A stretch of DNA of 33,811 nucleotides from Bacteroidota bacterium (lineage in GTDB: Bacteria > Bacteroidota > Bacteroidia > Chitinophagales > Chitinophagaceae): positions 1 through 33,811 of the forward strand of contig CANKWR010000017.1 of the NCBI GenBank assembly GCA_947487525.1, given 5' to 3'. A program made the translations under genes and the position numbers. Within the stretch, counting starts at the first letter, position 1. Each line of letters begins with the position of its first letter. Of the stretch, positions 8,064-16,063 are shown one piece after another. The notes beneath the pieces are model-generated. The model had not been told where the DNA came from and did not search any database. It saw nothing but the letters and a program-made list of their open reading frames with translations.

Positions 8064-10418
8064 ATGAAGAAAGAATCCAATTTCCTTGTCAATTGTATTA
8101 TAGCACTATATTTAATCGTGCATTTTATACCCGATTTTGGTGGGGCGGATGTGATGGGTGCGCAGTGGATTTATGTGAGTGTAATTGATTTCGCAGTACT
8201 AGGATACATCGCCAAAAATTATGCTAAATTCAAAGAGGCCATCGCGGGTGTATTTAAATTTAAGTTTACTATTGTTTATTTTATATTTCTGTTATGGGCA
8301 TTGCTTTCCTATTTTTATGCCATTAATCCAACCGAAGCCTTGGTATGTTTAGCGCGTTTGATAAGTACATTTTTAATTTTCATTAACCTTTCCATACTGT
8401 TTTATAAAAAAGACATTCAAAGCCTTTTTTTGTCAGTTGCTTTGTTGGTATCCTTGACCTTGCTGTCTGATTCTATGGAAGTCATTAAAGGCTTTGTTGC
8501 GAAGCAGGGGGAAATGTCATTGGATAGTTTAATTATTAGTTTAATGGGCAGGAATGGCAATAAAAACGTAATGGCAGCCTCCTTACTCATTAAGTTTCCT
8601 TTTGCGGTATATTATGTAAACAAATCAAAAATAGGTGGCCAGGTTTTAGCAGGCATTGCTTTGTTCTTGGGATTGATTGCCTTGTTTATTTTAAATACAA
8701 GGTCCACTTTTGTAGGCTTGATATTAATTTTATTGATTTATACATTAACGACCCTGTTTTTTAAGATCAAGGCCAAGTCAACCATGACTTCCATCCTTAA
8801 ACAAATCATGTTTTTTGTTGTTCCTACGGTATTGGCATTTTTCTTTGCAAATGCGATATTAGACAACGCATTAAAATTGCAAGACACGGAAGGGGGGTAT
8901 GGTACTGTTACTAAAAGGCTTGGAGATATTTCCATTGAAAAAGGCAGTGATCGTATTCACTTATGGTCGGGCGCAGTGGATTATGCTTTAAAGCATCCAG
9001 TACTCGGTGGTGGTTATGGCAATTGGAAATTGGCTTCTATTCCTTATGAAAAAGAATTTACCAATGACTTATTTGTTCCTTACCATTGTCACAACGATTT
9101 TATTGAAACCTTTGCTGATTTAGGTATAATTGGCGGGGGACTTTATGCAATCATGTTTTTATTATTATTGCTATCTACGATTGCTGTTTGGCGTAGGGAA
9201 AAATTAAAAGAGTATAAATTCATTGCCACCATTTCCTTTTTAGCCATTACCTGTTATGTAGTGGATGCGTTTTTAAATTTCCCTACCGAGCGAACTTCAA
9301 TGCAAACCATGTTTGCACTTACTGCAGCCTTAATCCTGGCACCTGGTGCATTGTTTAGCACCGCAGCGGAAGCGTCAGGGCTTAATTTAAAGATCAATAA
9401 AATTACAAAATGGATGGCTGTTGTTTTTATTCCATTTGCGTTTGTATTGATTTTGCCTACCCTGTTTGTCAACGTACAGGTATATCGTTCACTTAAGGTC
9501 CAGAAATTCGTTATGGGCGAAATTGATGCCGATCCGAAAATGGCATTAAGTGAAGTGAAAGATGCCTTTCCTTCAATACCTAATTTGTCCACCTCTACTT
9601 TGCCTATTCCTGCCTTGGTAGCAAGGTATTATTACCGAGATAAAATGTATGACGAAGCCTTGGCCTTGCTAAATGCTTCTGAAAAAATCAATCCTTATTT
9701 ATATTACACCGATTTTATTAAAACAGCGGTATATGCTTCAAAAAATAATATTGACAGCGTAAGCTTTTATGCGAATCGCGCGTTTTACAATTGGCCTAGA
9801 GCGACTAGCTATTATAAAAATGCCATTTTTGCAGCATCCCGTAAAAAGGACACGTCCGCAATTAATAAGGCGTTTACAACCTATGTGAAATACAGAAATC
9901 AACCAGAGGCCTGGAATCAATATTTACTTGGCAGGCTGGAATTGCATGGGCCATCTAATGCACTTACCCTTCAATTATTTGACAGTGCCATCAAACAATT
10001 CCCAAAGGATACGGCCACCTTCAAAAAATTAATTGATTTATTGGCACAGTCGGGGGTGCAAAACGTAGTGGCCCTTTCTACAAATTATGGTGCTAAGGGA
10101 ATGCAAGCATTTGTAAAAGGCAATTACAAATTAGCCGCAGAATACTATTTAAAAGCTGCTGCAGAGGATCAAAATAATTACACCCATTATGAAAATGTGG
10201 GCATTTGTTATTACTCTGATAAGCAATTTGAAAAAGCAATCTCTTATTTTAATCAAGCAATTACTTTACCTACTGAAACCACGGGCAAATCCGAGTTTTA
10301 TAAGGCTATGTGTTTAATTAGTATGGGTAAAAAGGAGCAAGCTTGTACCGCATTGCAGCAAGCCAAGGCAAAAAAATATCCGGGAACCGATTCCTTTATA
10401 GCTGCGAATTGTAAATAA
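8064..10418 (+). CDS. O-antigen ligase (Wzy_C/WaaL-like) membrane protein with C-terminal TPR repeats
   Basis: A 784-aa protein. The first half, up to about residue 480, holds roughly a dozen membrane segments. It includes the ligase-type pattern: NTRSTFVGL with R213, RIHLWSGAVDYALKHPVLGGGYGNW around 298-321, and the periplasmic-loop HCHNDFIETFADLGIIGGG with H341/H343. The second half is soluble and carries tetratricopeptide-like repeats, for instance KGNYKLAAEYYLKAAAEDQ and KQFEKAISYFNQAI. Family members transfer undecaprenyl-linked glycans to lipid A or proteins, or polymerise them. The TPR-fused form is common in Bacteroidota and its acceptor is generally unknown. No other glycan genes are nearby, so the substrate is open. 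The start codon directly follows a perfect inverted repeat. Confidence 0.87.
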   Translation: MKKESNFLVNCIIALYLIVHFIPDFGGADVMGAQWIYVSVIDFAVLGYIAKNYAKFKEAIAGVFKFKFTIVYFIFLLWALLSYFYAINPTEALVCLARLISTFLIFINLSILFYKKDIQSLFLSVALLVSLTLLSDSMEVIKGFVAKQGEMSLDSLIISLMGRNGNKNVMAASLLIKFPFAVYYVNKSKIGGQVLAGIALFLGLIALFILNTRSTFVGLILILLIYTLTTLFFKIKAKSTMTSILKQIMFFVVPTVLAFFFANAILDNALKLQDTEGGYGTVTKRLGDISIEKGSDRIHLWSGAVDYALKHPVLGGGYGNWKLASIPYEKEFTNDLFVPYHCHNDFIETFADLGIIGGGLYAIMFLLLLLSTIAVWRREKLKEYKFIATISFLAITCYVVDAFLNFPTERTSMQTMFALTAALILAPGALFSTAAEASGLNLKINKITKWMAVVFIPFAFVLILPTLFVNVQVYRSLKVQKFVMGEIDADPKMALSEVKDAFPSIPNLSTSTLPIPALVARYYYRDKMYDEALALLNASEKINPYLYYTDFIKTAVYASKNNIDSVSFYANRAFYNWPRATSYYKNAIFAASRKKDTSAINKAFTTYVKYRNQPEAWNQYLLGRLELHGPSNALTLQLFDSAIKQFPKDTATFKKLIDLLAQSGVQNVVALSTNYGAKGMQAFVKGNYKLAAEYYLKAAAEDQNNYTHYENVGICYYSDKQFEKAISYFNQAITLPTETTGKSEFYKAMCLISMGKKEQACTALQQAKAKKYPGTDSFIAANCK

Positions 10419-10425
10419 GCGAGGG

Positions 10426-10920
10426 CTATGCTGCATTTTTAGCTTCCACCAGCATTTTGCGGTATCCACGAACTTTTACCCAGTATAGAATCCATAAAAC
10501 AAAGGAGCCAAGTCCAAGCACCAATGAAATGATCCCAGATTCTAACGCAGGGAATTGCATCAATCTTGAAACCATGTTTAAGAGTGGAGCAACTGCGCCA
10601 ATGATTGCGTAAATAATTCCGATACGATAGCCGGGTCTTTCTTCATCAACTTCTATATTTCTGCTTACGAATTCGGCTTTTAGGGAATCGGCAATTTTGC
10701 TTACTACTTCAAAAAGCCAGTAAATTGAAAACAAAGGAATGAGCAATAACCAAACTTGACCAGGCTTCATTTTTCTATTTTCAACACTTACTTCTTTTAA
10801 TGTGTTTTGTAATTCTGTAAAATAAAAAATTACAGGAATTAAAAATGCCGCAAAAATGATCAATAAGATCATAAGTGTTAAAATTATGGCAGTGCCAGTA
10901 AATGGGAAATCTAGTAACAT
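10426..10920 (-). CDS. Small hypothetical integral membrane protein
   Basis: I do not recognise the family of this 164-aa protein. It has about four hydrophobic segments: residues 8-35, a second centred on QVWLLLIPLFSIYWLFEVV, then RIGIIYAIIGAVAPLLNMV and SGIISLVLGLGSFVLWILYWV. Charged linkers lie between them, including NIEVDEERPG. The short segment PLFSIYWLFEVVSKIADSLKAEF resembles one seen in several uncharacterised DUF4234-like membrane proteins, but I am not sure of that link. It converges with the O-antigen ligase gene with 7 bases between stops and follows the metallopeptidase-like gene on the same strand after 93 bases. Confidence 0.75.
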   Translation of the reverse strand: MLLDFPFTGTAIILTLMILLIIFAAFLIPVIFYFTELQNTLKEVSVENRKMKPGQVWLLLIPLFSIYWLFEVVSKIADSLKAEFVSRNIEVDEERPGYRIGIIYAIIGAVAPLLNMVSRLMQFPALESGIISLVLGLGSFVLWILYWVKVRGYRKMLVEAKNAA

Positions 10921-11013
10921 ATACAGTATTTTATAAGCACAATGTAGTAAATAAACTCAAATACCGTTACTTAATTCGCCCACATTGTTGACAATCATCC
11001 TTAATATTAGGAA

Positions 11014-11529
11014 TTAAACAAGCAGCTTTTTTTTGATTAAATATGCTAGACAATCATTTAAATGGTTAGCGGCAAATTCATTTGCTTCAATTTCAAAAGG
11101 ATTTTTATAATACCCGCGCTTTTTACTGTATATAGAATAAAATTTAAAATCCTTATTTTTCATATGCTGTATATAATGACAAACTTCGTGCAAAGTAGTA
11201 TGAACGATTGTCCTAACCTTTTCAGCATCATTTGAAGCATGACTTTTAGGGTAAATAACTATTTTTTTCTGACCCGAAAAGTAACAACCTAATTTTGTTT
11301 TGCTTTTATAATAGGAGACTTCATATATGGGATAGTATTTGATAGATTCTTTTCTTAAAATGTCCCCAGTCCATTTTACAACTTCCTCAATAAGGGAAGT
11401 ATAGGGAGCGTTTAATTTTAATTTTTTGGGAACCGCTCCGATTGCCTCTTTTATATATTCATAAATTAGCCCAATGATGCAAATACTAGTCCATGCAATA
11501 ATGATATAAAAAAAGGTGTTGGACCTCAT
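11014..11529 (-). CDS. Membrane-anchored putative zinc metallopeptidase (HExxH)
   Basis: A 171-aa protein with one N-terminal membrane segment (FFYIIIAWTSICIIGLIYEY). The soluble domain contains TLHEVCHYIQH, giving a zinc-binding HExxH (H114, E115, H118). A downstream EIEANEFAANHL (third-ligand candidate E148) follows the pattern seen in IrrE/ImmA-like and related gluzincin peptidases. I chose ATG 11529; a TTG 24 bases upstream is also open but adds only polar residues before the membrane anchor. Family assignment beyond 'HExxH peptidase-like' is not possible by eye. Whether the active site faces cytosol or periplasm depends on anchor orientation; the positively charged KEAIGAVPKKLKLK-type stretch after the anchor suggests the cytosol. 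Confidence 0.78.
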   Translation of the reverse strand: MRSNTFFYIIIAWTSICIIGLIYEYIKEAIGAVPKKLKLNAPYTSLIEEVVKWTGDILRKESIKYYPIYEVSYYKSKTKLGCYFSGQKKIVIYPKSHASNDAEKVRTIVHTTLHEVCHYIQHMKNKDFKFYSIYSKKRGYYKNPFEIEANEFAANHLNDCLAYLIKKKLLV

Positions 11530-11714
11530 TGGGAACTTAATTTTTGAAGGCAAATTAATTGCAAATAATGTATTTATCAGTAGATTATATAAACTTTAAC
11601 AATGAACTTAGGTATAAAAGTGCAAACTATTAAATAAACGGTCAAATTGGGTAAAACTATACATGCTCAATTTCACTAAACTGTCCTATTTTTATTAAAT
11701 AAAATACGTATTTG

Positions 11715-12986
11715 ATGTCGAATGAAACTAAAATCACCTGCCCGAATTGCGGTCAAGAAATTGACGTTAATAGTGTAATTACCCACAATTTAGAGGAGGA
11801 ATTTAAGAAAAAATACAATGCCAAGTGGGTTGAAGAAAAAAAGAAATACCAGGATGAATTAGATAAGCTTGAAAAGCAGAAGCAAGAAATTGAAGTCCTG
11901 CAACAAAACCAAGAAACTTTGGTGGCTGAAAAAATAGCTGTTGGCATGAAATCAGAAAAGGAAAAATTTGAAAAACAAATCAAATCGCAACTTCAGGAGG
12001 AACAGTCGGAGCGAATCGCTTTAATTGAAAAAGAATTACAAGAAAAATCAGAACAGGTAAAAGACCTTAATAGGGCGAAGGCGGAAATTGAGCAAATCAA
12101 AAGAGAAAAATCAGAACTAAAAGAAGCAATCGAAGCGGAGAGTGCGAAATTATTGAATACCAAGTTAAATGAGGAAAAGGAGCGCATCAGAAAAGTAGAG
12201 CATGATAAAAATGAATTAATTGTGGCAGAATTGCAAAAGCAATTGGATGATCAAAAACGTTTGACCGAGGAAATGAAGCGTAAACAGGAGCAGGGCTCTA
12301 TGCAGCTTCAGGGGGAAGTGCAAGAATTGGCAATAGAAGAGTGGTTAACAGCTAATTTCCCGTTAGATACCATCAGCGAAATTAAAAAAGGGGATAGAGG
12401 AGCAGATTGCATTCAAATGGTACATACTAGAAGCACGCAAAACTGCGGAACAATTTATTATGAGAGTAAAAGAACTAAAAACTTTGAGCCCAAATGGCTA
12501 GAAAAATTAAGAGATGACATTAGAGCCAAGGGTGCAAATATTGGGGTGTTGGTGACGGATGCCTTTCCCAAGGGAATGGAAAGAATGGGTATGGTTGAGG
12601 GAATTTGGGTTTGCAACTTTGAAGAATTTAAAGGCTTGTGTTTTGTATTAAGGGAAACCGTGGTACAACTGAGTTTAGTAGCTGCATCTCAGGAAAATAA
12701 GGGGGAAAAGACAATCATGTTGTATGATTTTTTAACAAGCAATGAATTTAGATTGCAAGTGGAAGCCATTGTGGAAGGCTTTACGCAAATGCAAGCTGAT
12801 TTAATTTCTGAAAAAAGGTCCATTATGGGGCATTGGAAAAAAAGAGAAAAGCAAATTGAAAAAGTATTATTAAACACCAATTTCATGTACAATTCTATAA
12901 AAGGAATTGCAGGAAGTGCCATTCAGCCAATCAAAACGCTTGAACTTCCTGAAGCCCCGGATGACATGGAGGATGAAGAAGCATAA
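11715..12986 (+). CDS. DUF2130 coiled-coil protein with N-terminal Cys motif
   Basis: A 423-aa protein matching the DUF2130 (COG4487) architecture. A short zinc-knuckle-like TCPNCGQEI lies near the N-terminus and a long charged coiled coil runs from about residue 25 to 205. The conserved C-terminal domain contains EEWLTANFPLDTISEIKKGDRGADCIQ, GTIYYESKRTKNFEPKWLEKL and GVLVTDAFPKGMERMG. The central D...E-x-K layout (GADC...YYESKRTK) resembles restriction-endonuclease-like nuclease folds, which is how I understand the domain is viewed; activity is unproven. I start at ATG 11715 rather than the TTG one codon earlier. It is first in a row of five closely spaced plus-strand genes. Confidence 0.85.
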   Translation: MSNETKITCPNCGQEIDVNSVITHNLEEEFKKKYNAKWVEEKKKYQDELDKLEKQKQEIEVLQQNQETLVAEKIAVGMKSEKEKFEKQIKSQLQEEQSERIALIEKELQEKSEQVKDLNRAKAEIEQIKREKSELKEAIEAESAKLLNTKLNEEKERIRKVEHDKNELIVAELQKQLDDQKRLTEEMKRKQEQGSMQLQGEVQELAIEEWLTANFPLDTISEIKKGDRGADCIQMVHTRSTQNCGTIYYESKRTKNFEPKWLEKLRDDIRAKGANIGVLVTDAFPKGMERMGMVEGIWVCNFEEFKGLCFVLRETVVQLSLVAASQENKGEKTIMLYDFLTSNEFRLQVEAIVEGFTQMQADLISEKRSIMGHWKKREKQIEKVLLNTNFMYNSIKGIAGSAIQPIKTLELPEAPDDMEDEEA

Positions 12987-13013
12987 ATTTCCAAAATCGC
13001 CTAAATAATTTCC

Positions 13014-13985
13014 ATGAAATATTTTTTTATTTCCCTTTTGCTTATCGCAGCGAATAGCCAGGCACAGTTTAAAGTAAATAAGGCTCGGGCTTTCAATGAA
13101 AAGACATTGTTTGCTGCTTTGCAAGAACAAAAAGCGGAAAGCGGTTTAGCCATTATCATGGACTTGTCTAACAATAAAATAGTTTCTACTGCGGGTTATT
13201 CAAAAAAAGACGGAGGGTATATCGTGGATACCAATTTAATGAATGTTCCCATTGAACCCAATGGATTAATGAATCCAATCGCTGCAGCGATACTTATTGA
13301 CAATTTCGGATTACAATTAACCGATACGGTTGATTTGGAAGGCGGGGTGACCGTTATTGACGGAAAAAAAATTAGAGATGCAGAAATGCACGGCAAAAAA
13401 ATTACCACGCTTCAATCTGTAATTGCGGAATCCTCCAATGTGGGTATTGCAAAATTGACCAATCGAAGTTTTAATCCACAAACGCCCAGTTCTTTTTTTA
13501 TCGAAAAATTGCAAGGGTATATCGGCAATGAAAAAATTAGTAATATTTCCAATGATAAATCAAGTTTACTTTTTTGGTCAATTGGGTATGGACTAAAATT
13601 AACCCCTAAACAAATTTTTGAATTCTATTATAGGGTGGCAAAAATGGACTCTACTTTATTTAAACAGGCTTCCACCTTATTGACGATACGTACTGCATTG
13701 TATGAGGTATGCCAAAATGGAACTGCGCGTAAGCAGTTTGGTGCAGGCTCCGGTATTGATTATGAAGTGTATGGCAAAACAGGTTCAGGGTTGGTTGCCA
13801 ATAAAAATGGCTACAAGGACAATCAGTTTATGGCTTCCTTTGTTGGATTTACGGACAGGGAAAATCCCAATTATATATGTTTAGTAATGATTAAATGCAA
13901 GTCAAATGTCCCAAATCATTATGGAGCAACTGTTGCTGCACCTATTTTCAATCAACTAATGTACAATTCAATAACAAATAAATAA
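13014..13985 (+). CDS. Secreted penicillin-binding-protein transpeptidase-like protein lacking the catalytic SxxK
   Basis: A 323-aa protein with a short signal peptide (cleavage probably after ANSQAQ) followed directly by a region resembling the transpeptidase domain of FtsI/PBP2-type proteins. Two of the three active-site motifs are visible: SSN at 140-142 in AESSNVGIAKLTN and KTG at 255-257 in YGKTGSG, followed by FMASFVGFTDRENPNY as in true FtsI. The first motif is not. Where FtsI has E-P-G-S-T-x-K, this protein reads E-P-N-G-L-M-N (81-87), so both nucleophilic serine and general-base lysine are replaced (G84, N87). There is no dimerisation domain. It is probably a non-catalytic cell-wall-binding or regulatory protein in the periplasm. 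It sits 27 bases after the DUF2130 gene and 7 bases before the FKSEAD-repeat gene. Confidence 0.85.
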   Translation: MKYFFISLLLIAANSQAQFKVNKARAFNEKTLFAALQEQKAESGLAIIMDLSNNKIVSTAGYSKKDGGYIVDTNLMNVPIEPNGLMNPIAAAILIDNFGLQLTDTVDLEGGVTVIDGKKIRDAEMHGKKITTLQSVIAESSNVGIAKLTNRSFNPQTPSSFFIEKLQGYIGNEKISNISNDKSSLLFWSIGYGLKLTPKQIFEFYYRVAKMDSTLFKQASTLLTIRTALYEVCQNGTARKQFGAGSGIDYEVYGKTGSGLVANKNGYKDNQFMASFVGFTDRENPNYICLVMIKCKSNVPNHYGATVAAPIFNQLMYNSITNK

Positions 13986-13992
13986 TTTCAAA

Positions 13993-14298
13993 ATGAAAGT
14001 GCTCACCTTATTCGGCTGTTTATTATTGGCAGGTTCAGTTTCGGCGCAAAAAGTGTTTAAGACTTCATTTAAAAGCGAAGCCGATAAAGTGATATACGTA
14101 ACAGAGTTTAAATCTGAGGCGGATATGATTGTATATGAAACCACCTTCAAGTCGGAAGCCAAGCCTTATTCCGGTATCTGGTACTGGACTAATTTCAAGT
14201 CAGAAGCAGATTGGAAAGTGTTTTTCACCAAATTCAAGTCTGAGTCAAACTTAAAAGTATATTTTACCAAGTTCAAAAGTGAGGCTGGCATGAAGTAA
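13993..14298 (+). CDS. Small secreted FKSEAD-repeat protein (probable DUF6150 / septoil-knot type)
   Basis: A 101-aa protein with a signal peptide (MKVLTLFGCLLLAGSVSAQ). The rest is almost entirely a repeat of about 13 residues built on FKSEA followed by a strand such as LKVYFT: six FKSE copies, with one longer spacer (KPYSGIWYWTN) in the middle. From memory, this FKSEAD/VYFTKFKSEAD pattern belongs to the family first catalogued as DUF6150 and later described as a 7_1 'septoil' knot fold; I cannot verify that here. The six Lys-Ser pairs use six different codon pairs, so the repeat is old and maintained by selection on protein. It follows the PBP-like gene by 7 bases, which suggests the two secreted products are made together. 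Confidence 0.85.
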   Translation: MKVLTLFGCLLLAGSVSAQKVFKTSFKSEADKVIYVTEFKSEADMIVYETTFKSEAKPYSGIWYWTNFKSEADWKVFFTKFKSESNLKVYFTKFKSEAGMK

Positions 14299-14340
14299 TC
14301 AAACAATTTTGCTTCTAAGTTGTTATTTAAAAAAAGTACT

Positions 14341-14934
14341 ATGAAAGCACTTACTATCGGCCTTATTTTAATTGGGGTATACCTTGTTTTTCAGTCATTT
14401 ATAGCGGTAAATGCGGTTAAAACAGAAAAGCAGAAATACAGATTGGTTTTAAAGCAGGATCAGTTTGAAATTCGCTATTATCCTTCTGCGACCATGGCCA
14501 CCATTTTTTCAAATGCGACGGACTATAAGGGTTTGGCAAATAATGGATTCCGAAAATTAGCTAGATATATTTTTGGGGGAAATGAACAAAAGCAAAGTAT
14601 TTCTATGACCGCGCCTGTTCGAATGAATATGACTGAAAAAGGGTCTAGCATGAGTTTTGTAATGCCTGAAAAATTCAATAATGAGGAATTGCCCAAGCCC
14701 AATGATCCATCTATTCGAATAGAACAAAGCAAACCAGTATATGTTGCTTGTATTAGTTTTACGGGATATGCCAATGATGCTAAAATACAAGTGAACAAAG
14801 AAAAGTTGTTACAAATATTAAAAGACAAAAACATCACCACTACGGGGGAGTATAGTTTTTTAGGATATAATGCACCTTATCAATTTATAGGCAGGACCAA
14901 CGAAATAATTATCCCAATTGAATGGAAAGAATAG
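14341..14934 (+). CDS. SOUL/HBP-family heme-binding-like protein
   Basis: A 197-aa protein of the SOUL family, which in eukaryotes and some bacteria binds heme or other tetrapyrroles; bacterial roles are mostly untested. Recognisable features are YRLVLKQDQFEIRYYPSATMATI, KLARYIFGGNEQKQSISMTAPV, SFVMPEKFN and a C-terminal APYQFIGRTNEIIIPI. An N-terminal hydrophobic segment (MKALTIGLILIGVYLVFQSFIAV) indicates a membrane anchor or signal peptide, so the domain is likely periplasmic. ATG 14341 is preferred to an in-frame TTG 21 bases upstream. Its last 13 bases overlap the next gene. Confidence 0.88.
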   Translation: MKALTIGLILIGVYLVFQSFIAVNAVKTEKQKYRLVLKQDQFEIRYYPSATMATIFSNATDYKGLANNGFRKLARYIFGGNEQKQSISMTAPVRMNMTEKGSSMSFVMPEKFNNEELPKPNDPSIRIEQSKPVYVACISFTGYANDAKIQVNKEKLLQILKDKNITTTGEYSFLGYNAPYQFIGRTNEIIIPIEWKE

Positions 14935-15194
14935 ATATTGATAGGGTCATTGAAATGGCTTGGGAGGATAGGACTCCCTTTGAAGCAATTCAAATACAGT
15001 TTGGCTTATCTGAAGCAGCAACAATAAAATTAATGCGCGCTGAACTAAAACGCAACAGTTTTAATTTATGGCGTAAAAGAGTCAATAGTGGTGTTAGCCA
15101 AAAACACCTTGTCAAAAGAAGTGCTGAAATTAAAAGATTTAAATGCAGTAGGCAAAAAACAATTTCGATGAATAAAATTTCGAAGCGATCTTAA
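14922..15194 (+). CDS. TIGR03643 family small protein
   Basis: A 90-aa basic protein with the characteristic N-terminus IDRVIEMAWEDRTPFEAIQ, QFGLSEAATIKLMRAELK and FNLWRKRVNSG of the TIGR03643 family, a small family known mostly from aquatic bacteria and without an assigned function. The first half looks like a helix-turn-helix (TPFEAIQIQFGLSEAATIKLMR), so DNA or RNA binding is possible. The lysine- and arginine-rich tail (KRSAEIKRFKCSRQKTISMNKISKRS) agrees with that but is also inference. It overlaps the SOUL gene by 13 bases, implying translational coupling. It converges with a DUF2256 gene 19 bases away; I recall these two families occurring as neighbours elsewhere. Confidence 0.87.
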   Translation: MERIDIDRVIEMAWEDRTPFEAIQIQFGLSEAATIKLMRAELKRNSFNLWRKRVNSGVSQKHLVKRSAEIKRFKCSRQKTISMNKISKRS

Positions 15195-15213
15195 TTTTCA
15201 ATTCCTTCATTGA

Positions 15214-15369
15214 TTAATGCGAATTTTTCTTGCAGGCTTCACTACAGTATTTCACTTCCTCCCAGCTTCGTTCCCATTTTTTTCGCCAAGTAAAAGGACG
15301 TTTGCAATGAATGCAAATTTTAGAAGGCAGGTTTTCTTTTTTGACAAGCTTATTGAACTTATTTTTCAT
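15214..15369 (-). CDS. DUF2256 zinc-ribbon small protein
   Basis: A 51-aa gene. The translation contains [25 protein letters not shown] and [12 protein letters not shown] in sequence, which is the DUF2256 signature: a CxxC (C19, C22), the highly conserved PFTWRKKW, and a second pair (C42, C46) that should complete a zinc site. Its ATG directly follows the stop of the alkB-like gene (TAA then ATG on the minus strand), so the two are surely one transcript and probably translationally coupled. Function is unknown; the basic, tryptophan-rich ribbon suggests nucleic-acid or ribosome contact. Confidence 0.9.
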   Translation of the reverse strand: MKNKFNKLVKKENLPSKICIHCKRPFTWRKKWERSWEEVKYCSEACKKNSH

Positions 15370-15963
15370 TTATAATGCACGCATTTGTCTAAAAGTTAAA
15401 TTAATTCTAGGCGCGGTTACCTTCAATGATTTTGGCAAAGCATGTAACCAGTGTTTTTGTATTTCCCCTTTCATTTCAATTAAAGAGCCGTTTTCAAGTA
15501 TTACTGAAATCACTTCTTTGGAAACTCTATGTTTAAATGAAAACTTTCTGCTTGCTCCTAGGCTTACTGAGGCGATGGAGCTATTGGGAATGATTTCTTT
15601 TTCATTATCAGCATGCCAACCCATTCCCTCATTGCCATTGTGGTAGTAATTTAACAAGCAAGCATTGTATTTTTGCTGGGTAAATTGCTCAATGGCTAAT
15701 TTTACCTGTTCTATTGCCGGAATCCATTGCAGGGGCTGCTTCGTGTTTTTGGAATACGTATAACTGATGCCCTCATTGGCGTAAAAAGCAACCTTTCTTT
15801 TGGTGGTGATTTCTTTTCCAAACATGACTACTGTTTCATTTACCCAACTTATTTTGTTTGACAATTCGGTAAAAATAAGGCTTGAAAGTTCATCGCTATA
15901 GATTTTACCATAGTTGATTGCTTCCCCGTCCTGGTTTATGATATTTGGAAATTTCTCGTTCAT
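15370..15963 (-). CDS. alkB: AlkB-like alpha-ketoglutarate-dependent dioxygenase
   Basis: AlkB proteins use Fe(II) and 2-oxoglutarate to remove alkyl groups from DNA or RNA bases. This 197-aa protein has the iron-binding H117 and D119 in GMGWHADNEKE, the third ligand candidate H174 in HWLHALPKS, and the 2-oxoglutarate-binding arginines R186 and R192 in PRINLTFRQ. It also has NYYHNGNEGMG just before the HxD and SVSLGASRKFSF after it. It most resembles the ALKBH2/3-type bacterial group. The frame is open for 27 codons upstream, but a TATTTTTG promoter box lies within that stretch and ATG 15963 begins a plausible N-terminus. It is coupled to the DUF2256 gene. Confidence 0.9.
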   Translation of the reverse strand: MNEKFPNIINQDGEAINYGKIYSDELSSLIFTELSNKISWVNETVVMFGKEITTKRKVAFYANEGISYTYSKNTKQPLQWIPAIEQVKLAIEQFTQQKYNACLLNYYHNGNEGMGWHADNEKEIIPNSSIASVSLGASRKFSFKHRVSKEVISVILENGSLIEMKGEIQKHWLHALPKSLKVTAPRINLTFRQMRAL

Positions 15964-16007
15964 GGATATAAAACTACTATTTGGCAATTTATTTATTAGT
16001 TTCTTTG

Positions 16008-16035
16008 CAAAAATACAACAATATAGCACCCGCAA
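16008..16035 (-). promoter_or_regulatory. Candidate alkB promoter
   Basis: On the minus strand TATTTTTG (16015 down to 16008) matches TAnnTTTG exactly, and a TTG lies at 16035-16033, 17 bases further upstream. The predicted transcript would begin about 40 bases before ATG 15963, which supports that start codon over the longer reading frame. Confidence 0.5.
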
Positions 16036-16063
16036 TTGTTGCATAATTAATACAAATTATTTT

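Noticed and set aside
15311..15646. Plus-strand 111-aa frame
   Set aside because: It is antisense to the DUF2256 and alkB genes, both of which have clear family motifs.
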